From: Candidatus Eremiobacteraceae bacterium
Lineage (GTDB): Bacteria; Vulcanimicrobiota; Vulcanimicrobiia; Eremiobacterales; Eremiobacteraceae
Direction of reading: 5' to 3'
NCBI GenBank assembly: GCA_035710745.1
Contig: DASTCX010000016.1
Location: forward strand, 124,001-188,000
DNA length: 64,000 bases
The position numbers were made by a program, and so were the translations under genes. Numbering within the stretch: position 1 is the first letter of the stretch; every line of letters starts with the position of its first letter. The notes under the pieces are model-generated. The model did no database searches. It was not told where the DNA came from and was given only the letters and a program-made list of their open reading frames with translations. Positions 33,449 to 43,699 of the stretch are shown piece after piece.

Positions 33449-36148
33449 ATGTTCACTAAGATCCTTCGCGGCGGCTTAGGCGCAGCGGTGGTTCTCGCAC
33501 TTGTGCTCTGCCAGGAAAATTTGGCACTGGCGGGTTCTACAGGTCAGATCACCGGCCGGGTCGTCGACGCGAGCACGAACGCGCCGATCGCAGGCGCGAA
33601 CGTCACCGCCGTATCTCCGACGGGGAGCTACAAAGCGGTGACGAGCTCAAACGGCTACTATGCGATGGTCAACATCTATCCTGACACCTATCGCGTCAGC
33701 GTGACCGCCGAGGGCTACACGTCGGCGCTTTCGGACGGCAACACAGTCAACCAGGGCTCGACGACCGCCGTCGACTTCACCTTGACGAAGTCAGCGACCG
33801 TGCTCGGTCACGTGACCGTTCGCGGCGTGACGACGGTCGTGCAGCCGAGCGTTCCGGCCGACCAGTACGTTCTGACGGCGTCGGCCGCTGATGCGACCAA
33901 TGGGTCGGGCGGGTCGATGTCGCTCTATCAGACGCCCGGCATCATCGCGACCCTTCCCGGCGTGACGCTCGACGCGGGCGGATACTCGCATATCCGGGGA
34001 AGCCGCTTCGACGAAGTCGGCTACGAGTACGACGGCTTGACGACGGTTGAGCCGATCACCGGGACTTTCTCGACGAACCTCGTCGAAGATGGAGCATCGC
34101 GGCTTCAAGTCTCGACAGGCGGGTATTCGGCGGACGGCGGCAGCGCGATCTCCGGCGTCGTCAACACGGTTGTCGGCGTCGGAACGTATCCGCCGCGCGG
34201 CAGCATTACAGCGCTCATTCAAGCGCCGACGTACTACCACGGCTTGAACTTCGACTACGGAAGCGCGACGCCCGACGGCCGCTTTTCGTGGTACGTCGCG
34301 GCGGTCACATGGAACTCCGGTTACGATTGGGGCAACCGCGGCACGTTCTACCCGAGCGTTGAGAACTTCGAGTCGGCGGCCGGCGTCGGCGATCTCGGCA
34401 GCGTCGTGCCGAGCCGCGACCAAGTCGTCAACCTCCACTACAAGTTCGGTCAGAATATGGGCTGGGATCTTCAGTATCTCGGCACGACAGGCATCGAGCA
34501 CTACAACAACATCATATTGCCCGCGTTCTTTCCGAGCAGTAATCCGCTCGACGGGCCGCCCGCAGTGAACCCGCAGCCGTTCAACGGTTACTGCGATAAT
34601 GGATTCCCGCTGTACCCGGGCCAGACGACATGCAACGAGATACCCCCGCCGGGCTCGACCGAGCACGACGACCAGGGTTACTTCATCGACAAGGTCCAGC
34701 TGTCGCACAACTTCTCATCGAACTCGTCGCTTTCGGTCCACTACGCTCGAGTCGGATCGTACGTGACGTTCTGGTTCCCGTTCGGCGGCGGCTCGTTCGA
34801 CGATTTGTACGAGAACAGGCATTCGGACCAGCAAGAGTTCGAGGGCGACTACACGATCCAGGCCGGATCGGAGCATCTGCTCAAACTCGGCGCCGACCAT
34901 ATCTACAGCACCAACTTCTTGTATGCGCTCTTCGCGTCGGTCCCCGTCGGGAGCGGATTGTTCGGCGAGGGTGAAGTGGTCCCGACGAATAACGGCGACA
35001 ACTCGTACTGGATTGCCGACACGTTCAAGCCGGGCGATAGGCTGACGGTCGACATCAGCGGGCGGCGCGACACGCGGACGTTCTATAGGGTCGCCGGACC
35101 CACGTTCACGGACGCGGCTAACCAGCTGCGCGGCGGCATCGCCTACCAGCTCGGTCAGAACACCGTGCTCCGCGCGACGGACGGCAACTTCGCAAGCCTG
35201 CCGAACATGTCGCGCGCAGAGCGGATCTTCACGTTCGCTCCGCCGTTCTTCAACATCAACCAGCCGACGATTACCCGCGAAGCACAGCCGGACGTGCCCG
35301 AGAGCCACTCGTACGATTTCCAGATCGAGCAGGACCTCGGCCATGGCCTCGCGTTCAAGGGCGGACCGTTCTGGCGGCGCACCGACAACCTCATCCTGAC
35401 GTTCCGACAGCCGAATCAGCCGGCTTCGCTGCCGCAAGCGGTTGGCCCGTACGACGTCAACGGGATTGAGACGGAGCTTCAGTTCGACCACGCCGGCGAC
35501 TTCAGCGGCTACCTCAACTACACGCACACGAGGGCGCTCGCTGCGGTGACGGGCGACTTCGAGCCGTCGTTGCCGCCGGGAGCGCAGTTCTTCAAGGCGT
35601 TGTTCCCGGCGTCGTTTGTGCCGCCGAATGCCGCGAATCTCGTCCTCGAGTGGAAGCATGGGAAATGGGATATCAACCCCGTGATCGACTACTCGTCGGG
35701 ATTCCCATACGGCACGGGTCTATTCACCTACAACAACTTCAACTGCCCGACCGGATCAGGCGTGGGCAACCCGAACGCGCCGTGCGGCGCGATCGTGAAG
35801 AATCCGAACGCTTACATCGACACCGACTCGTCTACCGGTCTGTGCGATGGTCCGACGTTCTGCCACAAGCCAATCGACCCGGGCGAGAGCCTGTTTGCCG
35901 ATGGCCGCGTCTGCTGCACGTCGCTCGTCGCCAACCTCAACATATACTACAACGTAAACCCCCTGACGACGGTCGGCGTCCAGATAGAGAACCTAAACCG
36001 CGACTACCGTCCGACCGCGCTCGAGCAAAACTTCACGTTCTTCTCAGGCGGCAACAACGGCTATCTCAACTACGGAACCGATCCGTACTTCGCCAGCGCG
36101 ATGAACGGGTCCGAGGAGTTCCTATTCACGGTCGTCCAGAAGATCTGA
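33449..36148 (+). CDS. TonB-dependent receptor with carboxypeptidase-regulatory-like domain (receptor 3)
   Basis: An 899-aa outer-membrane receptor from ATG 33449, directly after GGAGGAGG. An upstream GTG (33374) would add 25 non-hydrophobic residues. The signal peptide ends ENLALA, then comes the regulatory-like beta-sandwich with IYPDTYRVSVTAEGY, a plug with YSHIRGSRFDEVGYEYDG, and a barrel about 200-300 residues shorter than in receptors 1 and 2. The C-terminus is FTVVQKI, again Lys-Ile. Cysteine pairs occur in extracellular-type loops (CDNGFPLYPGQTTC; RVCC). A CRP-type palindrome lies in the leader or promoter and a strong terminator follows. Ligand unknown. Confidence 0.92.
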   Translation: MFTKILRGGLGAAVVLALVLCQENLALAGSTGQITGRVVDASTNAPIAGANVTAVSPTGSYKAVTSSNGYYAMVNIYPDTYRVSVTAEGYTSALSDGNTVNQGSTTAVDFTLTKSATVLGHVTVRGVTTVVQPSVPADQYVLTASAADATNGSGGSMSLYQTPGIIATLPGVTLDAGGYSHIRGSRFDEVGYEYDGLTTVEPITGTFSTNLVEDGASRLQVSTGGYSADGGSAISGVVNTVVGVGTYPPRGSITALIQAPTYYHGLNFDYGSATPDGRFSWYVAAVTWNSGYDWGNRGTFYPSVENFESAAGVGDLGSVVPSRDQVVNLHYKFGQNMGWDLQYLGTTGIEHYNNIILPAFFPSSNPLDGPPAVNPQPFNGYCDNGFPLYPGQTTCNEIPPPGSTEHDDQGYFIDKVQLSHNFSSNSSLSVHYARVGSYVTFWFPFGGGSFDDLYENRHSDQQEFEGDYTIQAGSEHLLKLGADHIYSTNFLYALFASVPVGSGLFGEGEVVPTNNGDNSYWIADTFKPGDRLTVDISGRRDTRTFYRVAGPTFTDAANQLRGGIAYQLGQNTVLRATDGNFASLPNMSRAERIFTFAPPFFNINQPTITREAQPDVPESHSYDFQIEQDLGHGLAFKGGPFWRRTDNLILTFRQPNQPASLPQAVGPYDVNGIETELQFDHAGDFSGYLNYTHTRALAAVTGDFEPSLPPGAQFFKALFPASFVPPNAANLVLEWKHGKWDINPVIDYSSGFPYGTGLFTYNNFNCPTGSGVGNPNAPCGAIVKNPNAYIDTDSSTGLCDGPTFCHKPIDPGESLFADGRVCCTSLVANLNIYYNVNPLTTVGVQIENLNRDYRPTALEQNFTFFSGGNNGYLNYGTDPYFASAMNGSEEFLFTVVQKI

Positions 36149-36172
36149 CAAAGAGGTTCCCTCAGCAAGAAC

Positions 36173-36208
36173 GGGCCGGCGAGCGATCGCCGGCCCTTTT
36201 CTTTTCCT
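36173..36208. terminator. Strong, probably bidirectional terminator
   Basis: GGGCCGGCGA (36173-36182) and TCGCCGGCCC (36187-36196) form a perfect 10-bp stem with a GCGA tetraloop, followed by TTTTCTTTTCC. It ends receptor 3 on the plus strand and lies just beyond the stop of the minus-strand efflux operon, where the upstream AAGAAC run gives a partial U-tract. Confidence 0.88.
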
Positions 36209-36220
36209 TCGAGCGGTGAA

Positions 36221-36929
<709 letters not shown>

Positions 36930-36937
<8 letters not shown>

Positions 36938-38138
36938 AGCGCAAGCACTCGATCGGGTTCAAGTACGAAGCGCGTACCGCCGGATAGATTCCGAAGATGA
37001 TGCCGACGCCGACCGAGAAGGTCAGCGAGACTGCGATGATCGGCAGCCACGAGAACGAGACGACGGTGCCCGTGAGCTGCGCGATGAACGTGTGGATGAC
37101 GAGTTCGGCCAGGAGCACTCCTCCGATGAGCCCGATCGTTCCGCCGATCGCGCACAGAAGCAGGGCTTCGGTCAGGAACTGCCCGAGGATGTCCGACCGG
37201 CTCGCGCCGATCGCCTTGCGGATGCCGATCTCCCTCGTCCGCTCGGTCACCGAGACGAGCATGATGTTCATGATGCCGACGCCGCCGACGAGCAGCGAGA
37301 TGCCCGCGACGATGCCGATGACTCCGGTGAGAACCGTGAAGACCTTGCTGATGCCGTCGTTGAGCGTCTTGATGTCGCGCTCTTCATACTGCGCACGTTC
37401 ACCATGGATCTTCTGGAGCGCGGCGATGGCCGCGTTTCCGATGCGCGTCACGTCGCCGGGGCCGCTCGCGATCACCGAAAGTGCGAAGACGTACGTGTAC
37501 CCGAGTTCCGGTATGAGCGTGTACGGCACGAGCACCGTCACCTGGCCGCTGTTCGTCTGGAGCAGGCCGGTGGACTGCGGCTTTTTTTGCACGCCGACGA
37601 CGACGTAGTAGCTGCCGTTGAGGCGGACCGCTCGGCCGACCGCCGGCACGCCGTCGCCGAAAAGCTTCGAACGCGCCGAGTCGGACAGAATGCAGACCCG
37701 GTGATGCGCGTCGACGTCGTCTTGCGTGAAGCGCCGCCCTTCGGCCAGCGGCGTCGTATCGAACCCGATGCCGGCGCCGGTCGTGAAGACCTGGAGCGTC
37801 TCATCGGTGTGCCGCACTCGCGTTTCCATCTGGATCGCGAGCACGGGCTGCACGTCGACCGCGTCCGGCACGAGCAGTTTGACGCGGCGTGCATCTGCGT
37901 AGCGTATCGCGGCGTTCTGCGGGTCCGGCTGCTGCTGCTTCGGCACGATCAAAGCGCTCGACTGCGAGTACGGCGACAACAGGTTCTGCACCGACTTCGT
38001 CGTCGAATCGCCGACCGCGAGGATCGCGATGACCGCGCCGACCCCGATGATGATGCCGAGCATCGTCAAGAGCGAACGCGTCCGGTTGTTCCAGACGAAC
38101 TCGACCGCTTCGGCGAAGAACTCGAGGATCTTATTCAT
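36930..38138 (-). CDS. MacB-type ABC permease (first of two)
   Basis: A 402-aa inner-membrane subunit with the MacB architecture: an N-terminal membrane helix ([20 protein letters not shown]) after a short amphipathic segment, a large periplasmic domain (about 45-270), then three membrane helices with the [16 protein letters not shown] coupling motif and the closing [10 protein letters not shown]. It overlaps both neighbours by 8 bases (ATGAATAA at its start). Paralogous to the next gene; the two probably form a heterodimer served by the single ATPase, unlike classical MacB, where permease and ATPase are fused. Confidence 0.92.
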
Positions 38139-39330
38139 GCCGCAGGCACTCGATCGGCTCGAGCTTGCTCGCGCGCACGGCAGGCCAGGTGCCGAAGAAG
38201 AGGCCGATCGCGAGCGACGAGCCCAGCGCGAGGGCGATGATCGGCAGCCAGCTGATGCCGGCGGAAACCCCGGCGAAGGTGACGTCCAAGACCGAACTGC
38301 CCGCGGCAGCGGCCGCGACGCCGACGATCGTTCCGATGCCGCCGCCGATAAGCGTGATCGCGACGGCTTCGGTGAGGAACTGCCAGAGGATGTCGCCGCG
38401 CGACGCGCCGATCGCCTTGCGGATCCCGATCTCGCGCGTCCGCTCCATGACCGATACGAGCATGATGTTCATGACGCCGATGCCGCCGACGACGAGCGCG
38501 ATCGCGCCGATCGCCGAGATGCCGATCGCGACGAACGCGATGACTTGGAGGAACGTCGCGCCTTGCTGCGAGCTATCGAAGGATTGGAAGGTGGCGTTCG
38601 GATGGAGGCGCTTGAGAACGGCCTCGGCGTCGTCGATCGCCTGTGCGGAGGTCGACCCAGGAGCGGCGTAGAGCTGAAGGCCTTGGATCTGCGAATCCGG
38701 CAGCCGGTGATACGTCGTGTAGGGGATGTTCAGCGCGTCGCTGCCGCCGATGACCGAGTTGAAGACTCCGGCGCTGATGTTCGCATAGACCCCGACGACG
38801 AGAAAGCGGCGCCCCGCGATGCGCACGTACTTGCCGAGCGCAGGCGCGTTGCCGAACAGCTTCTGTTTGAGCCCCCAGTAGAGGTTGCAGACGGCGCGCG
38901 CGCCGTCGACGTCATCCGAATTGAAGCGTCGCCCCTCGGCCATCACGAGCTTGTCGGTCACGTAGTCGGTGTCCGAAGCGAGTTCGTAGACGTCTTTCGA
39001 ATGGCCGTTGCGCACCGAATAGTAGTTATCGTAGACGGGGAACACTTTCGCGCAGCGCGTGCACGCCGCCAAGACGTTTTGGTAGTCGCTCCACGTGACC
39101 TGAACCGCGTTGACGCGGCGCGAGCTTTGATCGGGGAACAAGAACAGTCCCTGATCGCCGAAAACGCCGAGCGTCTGTCCTATCGACGACTTCGCGCTTT
39201 GCCCGAGCGCGAAGATCGAGATGACGGCAGCGGTGCCGATGACGATGCCGATCATCGTGAGCACCGACCGCGCCCTATTCGCCCAGAGCGTGTTGAGCGC
39301 CGCGAGGAAGTACTCGCCGAAGAACTTCAC
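38131..39330 (-). CDS. MacB-type ABC permease (second of two)
   Basis: A 399-aa permease homologous to its downstream neighbour: NRARSVLTMIGIVIGTAAVI membrane helix, periplasmic domain with a Cys pair (CTRC) not present in the partner, and C-terminal helices with [16 protein letters not shown] and [11 protein letters not shown]. Start GTG 39330 overlaps the membrane-fusion protein stop (GTGA). The CxxC-like CTRC in the periplasmic domain could form a disulfide. Part of a tripartite efflux pump together with the fusion protein and the TolC-like channel. Confidence 0.92.
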   Translation of the reverse strand: MKFFGEYFLAALNTLWANRARSVLTMIGIVIGTAAVISIFALGQSAKSSIGQTLGVFGDQGLFLFPDQSSRRVNAVQVTWSDYQNVLAACTRCAKVFPVYDNYYSVRNGHSKDVYELASDTDYVTDKLVMAEGRRFNSDDVDGARAVCNLYWGLKQKLFGNAPALGKYVRIAGRRFLVVGVYANISAGVFNSVIGGSDALNIPYTTYHRLPDSQIQGLQLYAAPGSTSAQAIDDAEAVLKRLHPNATFQSFDSSQQGATFLQVIAFVAIGISAIGAIALVVGGIGVMNIMLVSVMERTREIGIRKAIGASRGDILWQFLTEAVAITLIGGGIGTIVGVAAAAAGSSVLDVTFAGVSAGISWLPIIALALGSSLAIGLFFGTWPAVRASKLEPIECLRHE

Positions 39331-40898
39331 GGGCCGCTGCTGCCCGTCGGGGCCGGCGACGCGGCCGTCGCGTTCACTTTCGAGCCGTCTTTGAGCGAAG
39401 AGACGTTCGTCGTGGCGACGATGTCGCCGGACTTCAGGCCTTTCGAGATCGCGACGTCAGTGTCGTTCTTGATGCCCTCCGTCACCTGCGTCTTCTTGGC
39501 CGCGGTGCCGCTGACGACGAACGCGTAGTGCTTGGCGCCGTCGTCGAGGATCGCGCTCAGCGGCACGACGAGTGCGTTCGACGCCTTACCCGTGACGATG
39601 TCGACGTCGCACGACATGCCGTCGCGCAGGAACGGATACGTCTTGCTCAGGGCGATCGTCGTCTCGACGTTTTTCGCCGAATTGCCCGCCTGGTTTTGGG
39701 CGACGACGACCGGCGCGATGCGCACGACGGTGCCGACGAGCGAGTAGCCCGGGAAGTCCTCTCCGGTGATGAAGGCGTGCTGCCCGAGTTTGACGCTGAT
39801 GACGTCCTGCTCGTCGACTTGCGCCTTGACGACCATCGGTCCGCTGCCGGCGATGGTGAAAAGCGTTTGGCCGGGCGTCACCTGATCGCCGACCGAGAGA
39901 TCCGCCGTGCCGCCGAGCGGCGAGGTGACGTTGCCGAGCGTCTGGACGACGCCGCCGAACGGCGCACGGACCTCGGTGTCCGCGAGCTGTTCCTCATCGT
40001 ATTGCAGCTGGGCTGCGGCGGACGCTTCGCCGGCCTGCGCCGACGCGACGTCGACCGCCGCGGTGTTCTGACCCGCTTGGATCTGCGCTGCGGAAAGCGC
40101 GGCCCGAGCGCTGTCGACGGCGTGACGGTCGGCGGCGATCTTCGCATCTTGTTGACCGACGCTGTCGTTCAATTGCTGCTTCGTCAGCGTGTATTGGCGC
40201 AGCGCCGAATCGTACGCCGCTTGCGCCTGTTCGTATGCCGCTTGGTCCTTGTTCAATTGCAGATGCGCGATCGCGTCCATCTTGTAGAGCGCGACGTCGC
40301 CGTCGTATTGCTCTTTCGCCGTGCGAAGATTCGTCTCGGCGTCCTTGAGCTGCGACACTTGCTGCGCGAGCTGCGACTGGCCGGAAAGCCCGAGCGAAGC
40401 GAAACCCGCCGCGGAGACCTGGCCTTCGCGCTTCGCGTTGATGTCGGATTGCAGCTGCGATTGCGCGGACAGCAAGTTCTCTTGGGCTTGCGCCACGCTC
40501 TGCACGTTCGTATCGCCCGCGACCGCAGCCGTCTGCTGCGCTTTCCTGAGCGCCGCGAGCGCTTGCGCCTCGGCGGCTTCGTCCGCGCTCACCTTTGCCG
40601 AGACCGCTCGATCGTCGAGCTTCATCAAGAGGTCGCCCGCGCGCACGCGGCCGCCTTCGCGGACGAGGATGCGCTCGATCGTCGAGGCGGTTTGCGCCGC
40701 GATCGTCGCCGTCTGCGGCAGCGACAACGTTCCGTTCTCGGGCAGCTTGTTGACGAGCGTGCCCGGTTTCACTGCGACCGTCGTGACCGCGACCGGAGCC
40801 GGCCCGTGCTTCGCGACGACGCTGATGATGATGATCAGCACGATAGCGCCGCCGACGATAGCCGGGCCGAACCACTTGGGCCTTTGTTTAAGGTCCAT
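39327..40898 (-). CDS. Periplasmic membrane-fusion (adaptor) protein
   Basis: Links the inner-membrane ABC permease to the outer-membrane channel, 523 aa. An N-terminal membrane helix (about 12-29) is followed by a first lipoyl half (IERILVREGGRVRAGDLLMKLDD), an unusually long alpha-helical hairpin (about 105-330, Ala/Gln-rich), the second lipoyl half (TEVRAPFGGVVQTLG), and beta-barrel and membrane-proximal domains. The long hairpin suggests a TolC partner with extended reach. Start ATG 40898, with GGTGGAG upstream overlapping the end of the TolC-like gene; a start at 41387 would run into that gene and is rejected. Ser/Pro-rich C-terminal tail. Confidence 0.92.
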   Translation of the reverse strand: MDLKQRPKWFGPAIVGGAIVLIIIISVVAKHGPAPVAVTTVAVKPGTLVNKLPENGTLSLPQTATIAAQTASTIERILVREGGRVRAGDLLMKLDDRAVSAKVSADEAAEAQALAALRKAQQTAAVAGDTNVQSVAQAQENLLSAQSQLQSDINAKREGQVSAAGFASLGLSGQSQLAQQVSQLKDAETNLRTAKEQYDGDVALYKMDAIAHLQLNKDQAAYEQAQAAYDSALRQYTLTKQQLNDSVGQQDAKIAADRHAVDSARAALSAAQIQAGQNTAAVDVASAQAGEASAAAQLQYDEEQLADTEVRAPFGGVVQTLGNVTSPLGGTADLSVGDQVTPGQTLFTIAGSGPMVVKAQVDEQDVISVKLGQHAFITGEDFPGYSLVGTVVRIAPVVVAQNQAGNSAKNVETTIALSKTYPFLRDGMSCDVDIVTGKASNALVVPLSAILDDGAKHYAFVVSGTAAKKTQVTEGIKNDTDVAISKGLKSGDIVATTNVSSLKDGSKVNATAASPAPTGSSGP

Positions 40899-40900
40899 AT

Positions 40901-42235
40901 TCACTCCACCAGCGTTCCGGTCGCGAATTTGAGGCGGTCGGCGGCGAGCGCGTAAGCGACTTGCGCGTCGAGCAGCTGTTTCGCGGCCTGTAGATACGTC
41001 TGTTCCGCAGTCGTCACGTCGATCTGGCTGCCGAGTCCGACCTTGTACTGTACTTGTGCGATTTTCGCCGCTTGCAAGGCGACGCTCGCGTTCTGCGTCG
41101 CGAGCCCCAAGTTTTGATCGTCGACGATGAGGCGGCGCACCGCCTGATCGACGTCGATCATCGCTTGGCGCTTCGCCGTGCTGTACGCGGCGGTCTGCGA
41201 ATCGATGTTCGCATGCGCGCCGTTGTGTTGCGCGTGCAGCGATCCCCAGTCGAGGAGCGGCAGCAAAAGTTGCGACGTCAATCCGATCGTATAGAAGTGC
41301 GTGGGACCGCAATGCGGATCGAACTGGTGGATCTGACACGTCGCTTCGTTGAATGGAAATGCGGTCGGGATCACCTGGTTTCCCCACGCGCCCTGGAGCG
41401 CGACGGTCGGCCGGTTCGGCGCGTCGATGAGCCCGTTTTCGAGCACCGCGATGTCGAGAGCGTCTTTCGCGATGGCGAGTTCAGGACTGTGCGCCAACGC
41501 GACCGCGTCGAGCGCTTGTTGATCGGTCGACGGCATCGGCGGCGCCGGTATAGAGGCGGGCACGGCGAACGCCTGCGACGTATCTGCGCCGATCGTCTGC
41601 GAAAGATTCTCCCGCGCATCCTCGGCGTCGGCCGTCGCGGACGCGAGACTCTCTTCGCTCGTCGTGCGCTGCACTTGTGCCTTGAGCCGGTCGATGCCGG
41701 CGACGAGGCCGGACTTATAGTTCGCGTCGGCTATCGCGTAGAGCGCCTGCTGATACCCGAGGTCCGCCTTTGCAAGGCCGACGAGCTGGACGTCCTGGGC
41801 ATACACGTAGAACGACGTCTCGACGTTGAGCAGGGTCTGCTCTTTGACGAACCGATAGTTCTGCTGCGCTTGATCGTACGCGTGCCGCGCAGCGTCCGCC
41901 GTCAACTCGTTCTGGAGGTTGAAGACCGACTGCGAACCGGCGACCTCCGCGGTGTTCTGCGAGACGTTCGGCTGGACCGGAACGCCGATCTGCGCGAAGT
42001 TGCCCGCATAGTTGGCAGAGCGCGACATCGAGCTTTGGGCGATACCCTGGATGTTCGGCAGTTGCGCAGAGCGATCGGAAGCGAGCGTCGCCCCGGCTTG
42101 CACCCATTGCGCCTTCGCCGCGAGCACTTGCTCGTTGTGCGACTCCGCGAACTGGACCGCTTGAGCGAGCGTCATCGGCGCGGCGGCCGCCGGGGCGGCC
42201 GCCAACATCGTCGCTGCGAGAGCGAAAGCTAGCAC
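40901..42235 (-). CDS. TolC-family outer-membrane efflux protein
   Basis: A 444-aa channel subunit, start GTG 42235 four bases after the YIP1-like stop. The signal peptide ends PAAAA. Two repeats of the outer-membrane-factor fold follow: long coiled helices with TLAQAVQFAESHN at the start of repeat 1 and ALDAVALAHSPELAIAKDALD at the start of repeat 2, and barrel segments FYTIGLTSQLLLPLLDWG. One Cys pair (ATCQIH, PHCGPT) flanks a short loop in repeat 2. The neighbouring adaptor and permeases complete a tripartite pump. Family identification is secure; the substrate is not. Confidence 0.92.
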   Translation of the reverse strand: MLAFALAATMLAAAPAAAAPMTLAQAVQFAESHNEQVLAAKAQWVQAGATLASDRSAQLPNIQGIAQSSMSRSANYAGNFAQIGVPVQPNVSQNTAEVAGSQSVFNLQNELTADAARHAYDQAQQNYRFVKEQTLLNVETSFYVYAQDVQLVGLAKADLGYQQALYAIADANYKSGLVAGIDRLKAQVQRTTSEESLASATADAEDARENLSQTIGADTSQAFAVPASIPAPPMPSTDQQALDAVALAHSPELAIAKDALDIAVLENGLIDAPNRPTVALQGAWGNQVIPTAFPFNEATCQIHQFDPHCGPTHFYTIGLTSQLLLPLLDWGSLHAQHNGAHANIDSQTAAYSTAKRQAMIDVDQAVRRLIVDDQNLGLATQNASVALQAAKIAQVQYKVGLGSQIDVTTAEQTYLQAAKQLLDAQVAYALAADRLKFATGTLVE

Positions 42236-42239
42236 GCAC

Positions 42240-42959
42240 CTACCTCGCGACGGCTGAAGCGAGGCCGGCGCCGATGAGGCTGTAGACGACGACCGTCACG
42301 ATGGCGGCGCCGCGTTTCATCGAAAGCGTGCGTTCGAGGCCGATGACGGCGACGACGTACAACCACAGGTAGTCGAGGTTGTACGTGTTGAGGAACGTGG
42401 CGAGCTTCACGTTGTCGTGAAAGAACATGCCGAGCGACGGCAACGCGTACTGATCGAGCGGCGACGAGATCGCATCGGGTCCGCGCGCCGCGAGGATGAC
42501 GGCATTGACGAGCGCGCCGACGAACGCGATGATCCCGAGGTTCACCGAAACGACCCACGCCAGACTGAACTTCGCTCCGGCTCCGCTGATAGCGCCGCCG
42601 ATCGCATACACGACGGCCGAGATCACCCAGATGAGCCATGTAACGATGAGCACGCCGACGATCGCGAAGACCGGGATGATCCCCGCCGTCGATCCCATCG
42701 CTTGACGGGCCTGGGCTTGTTGATCGGCGCTCATCGTCGACAATTGCTGCTGCTGAGCGATGTGGGCGACTTTCATGATCTCGGGCATCGAGATCAATGT
42801 CGCGGCGAGGAGCAGGACGATGCCGATCAGCGCCGCCCAACCCCAGGTCGGCGTTTCGCGAAGCTGGTCGAACGCCGTTGCAGGCGACCACAGTATGGAG
42901 AGGTAGGCTGAGAGGCCGTTGGACTTCTGCGGTGCCGCGGTCGTTGTCGAAGCCATCAT
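42240..42959 (-). CDS. YIP1-family polytopic membrane protein
   Basis: A 239-aa inner-membrane protein with about five hydrophobic segments (about 40-58, 95-125, 135-160, 195-212, 218-237), and an N-terminal cytoplasmic stretch with SILWSPATAFDQLRETPTW, the opening motif of the bacterial Yip1 domain. Function in bacteria is undefined. Location between an exported protein and a TolC-type gene in the gntR operon suggests a role in membrane sensing or transporter assembly (inference). Confidence 0.8.
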   Translation of the reverse strand: MMASTTTAAPQKSNGLSAYLSILWSPATAFDQLRETPTWGWAALIGIVLLLAATLISMPEIMKVAHIAQQQQLSTMSADQQAQARQAMGSTAGIIPVFAIVGVLIVTWLIWVISAVVYAIGGAISGAGAKFSLAWVVSVNLGIIAFVGALVNAVILAARGPDAISSPLDQYALPSLGMFFHDNVKLATFLNTYNLDYLWLYVVAVIGLERTLSMKRGAAIVTVVVYSLIGAGLASAVAR

Positions 42960-42969
42960 GCTTCCTTTC

Positions 42970-43695
42970 TCAGTTGGTGCGCACGCGGGCGATCGTCACT
43001 TGTTGGGTCGGGACGTCGACCTCGTCGACGACGAGCGACGTCGGATCATACCAGACGACGAACTCGGTGTTGCCGCTCTGAGATGAGCCGTCGACCGTCA
43101 AAGGGACGTCGGGAGCCGGTAGTCCGGGCGGGCGCGGCGGCGTCGCGGTTGCGTTGATCGTGCAGTAGAACGTCTCGGCACCAGACGGCGCATAGACGGT
43201 GAATATGTTCAGCGCCTGCGCGCGTATTTGAGCAGGAAGGAAGAGAAAGCCGGTCGCCAATGCGCCGTCGACGACGACCATTCGCGTCGTGCCGGTTTCG
43301 ACCCGGAAGTCGGTGGAGCCGGGGACCGTATCGACCGTGAACCGTGCGCCGCCCGAGTAGAAGGCGACACGTGCCGTGACGGCCACGTCGGACGTCACCG
43401 GAAAGGTCGATACGTAGGCGGTGGGCGACAGATCGCCGGCGTCGAGCGATTCGTCGACCGTTTCGGTGACGCCGCCGAACGTCTCGACCTCGTGGATCGT
43501 GATGCTCGGCGCTGCGCGCTTCACGGTCACGATCGTGCTGCCGACGCCGGCGCCTCCGCGAGTGACCGAGTACTTGTACGATCCGTCGCTAGGCGCGAGG
43601 GCGGCCGCCAGGGCGTTCGTCGAAGCGGTCGCCAAGGCGAGCGCGCACGCGAGCAAGCCGAACACGAGTACCTTTGCCATCCGTGACTGGGTCAT
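42970..43695 (-). CDS. Exported protein of unknown function in the efflux operon
   Basis: 241 aa from ATG 43695 with GGAGG 8 bases upstream. The signal peptide is about MTQSRMAKVLVFGLLACALA to NALA. The mature protein is beta-rich with GSYKYSVTRGGAGVGSTIVTV, an ETFGGVTETVDESLDA segment and FYCTINATATPPRPPG, and reads like a lipid-binding or DUF3108-type periplasmic beta-barrel that measures an alkyl or polymer substrate (weak inference). No catalytic signature. It lies 4 bases before the SPFH stop and 10 bases before the YIP1-like start, so it is part of the operon. Confidence 0.78.
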   Translation of the reverse strand: MTQSRMAKVLVFGLLACALALATASTNALAAALAPSDGSYKYSVTRGGAGVGSTIVTVKRAAPSITIHEVETFGGVTETVDESLDAGDLSPTAYVSTFPVTSDVAVTARVAFYSGGARFTVDTVPGSTDFRVETGTTRMVVVDGALATGFLFLPAQIRAQALNIFTVYAPSGAETFYCTINATATPPRPPGLPAPDVPLTVDGSSQSGNTEFVVWYDPTSLVVDEVDVPTQQVTIARVRTN

Positions 43696-43699
43696 CGAG

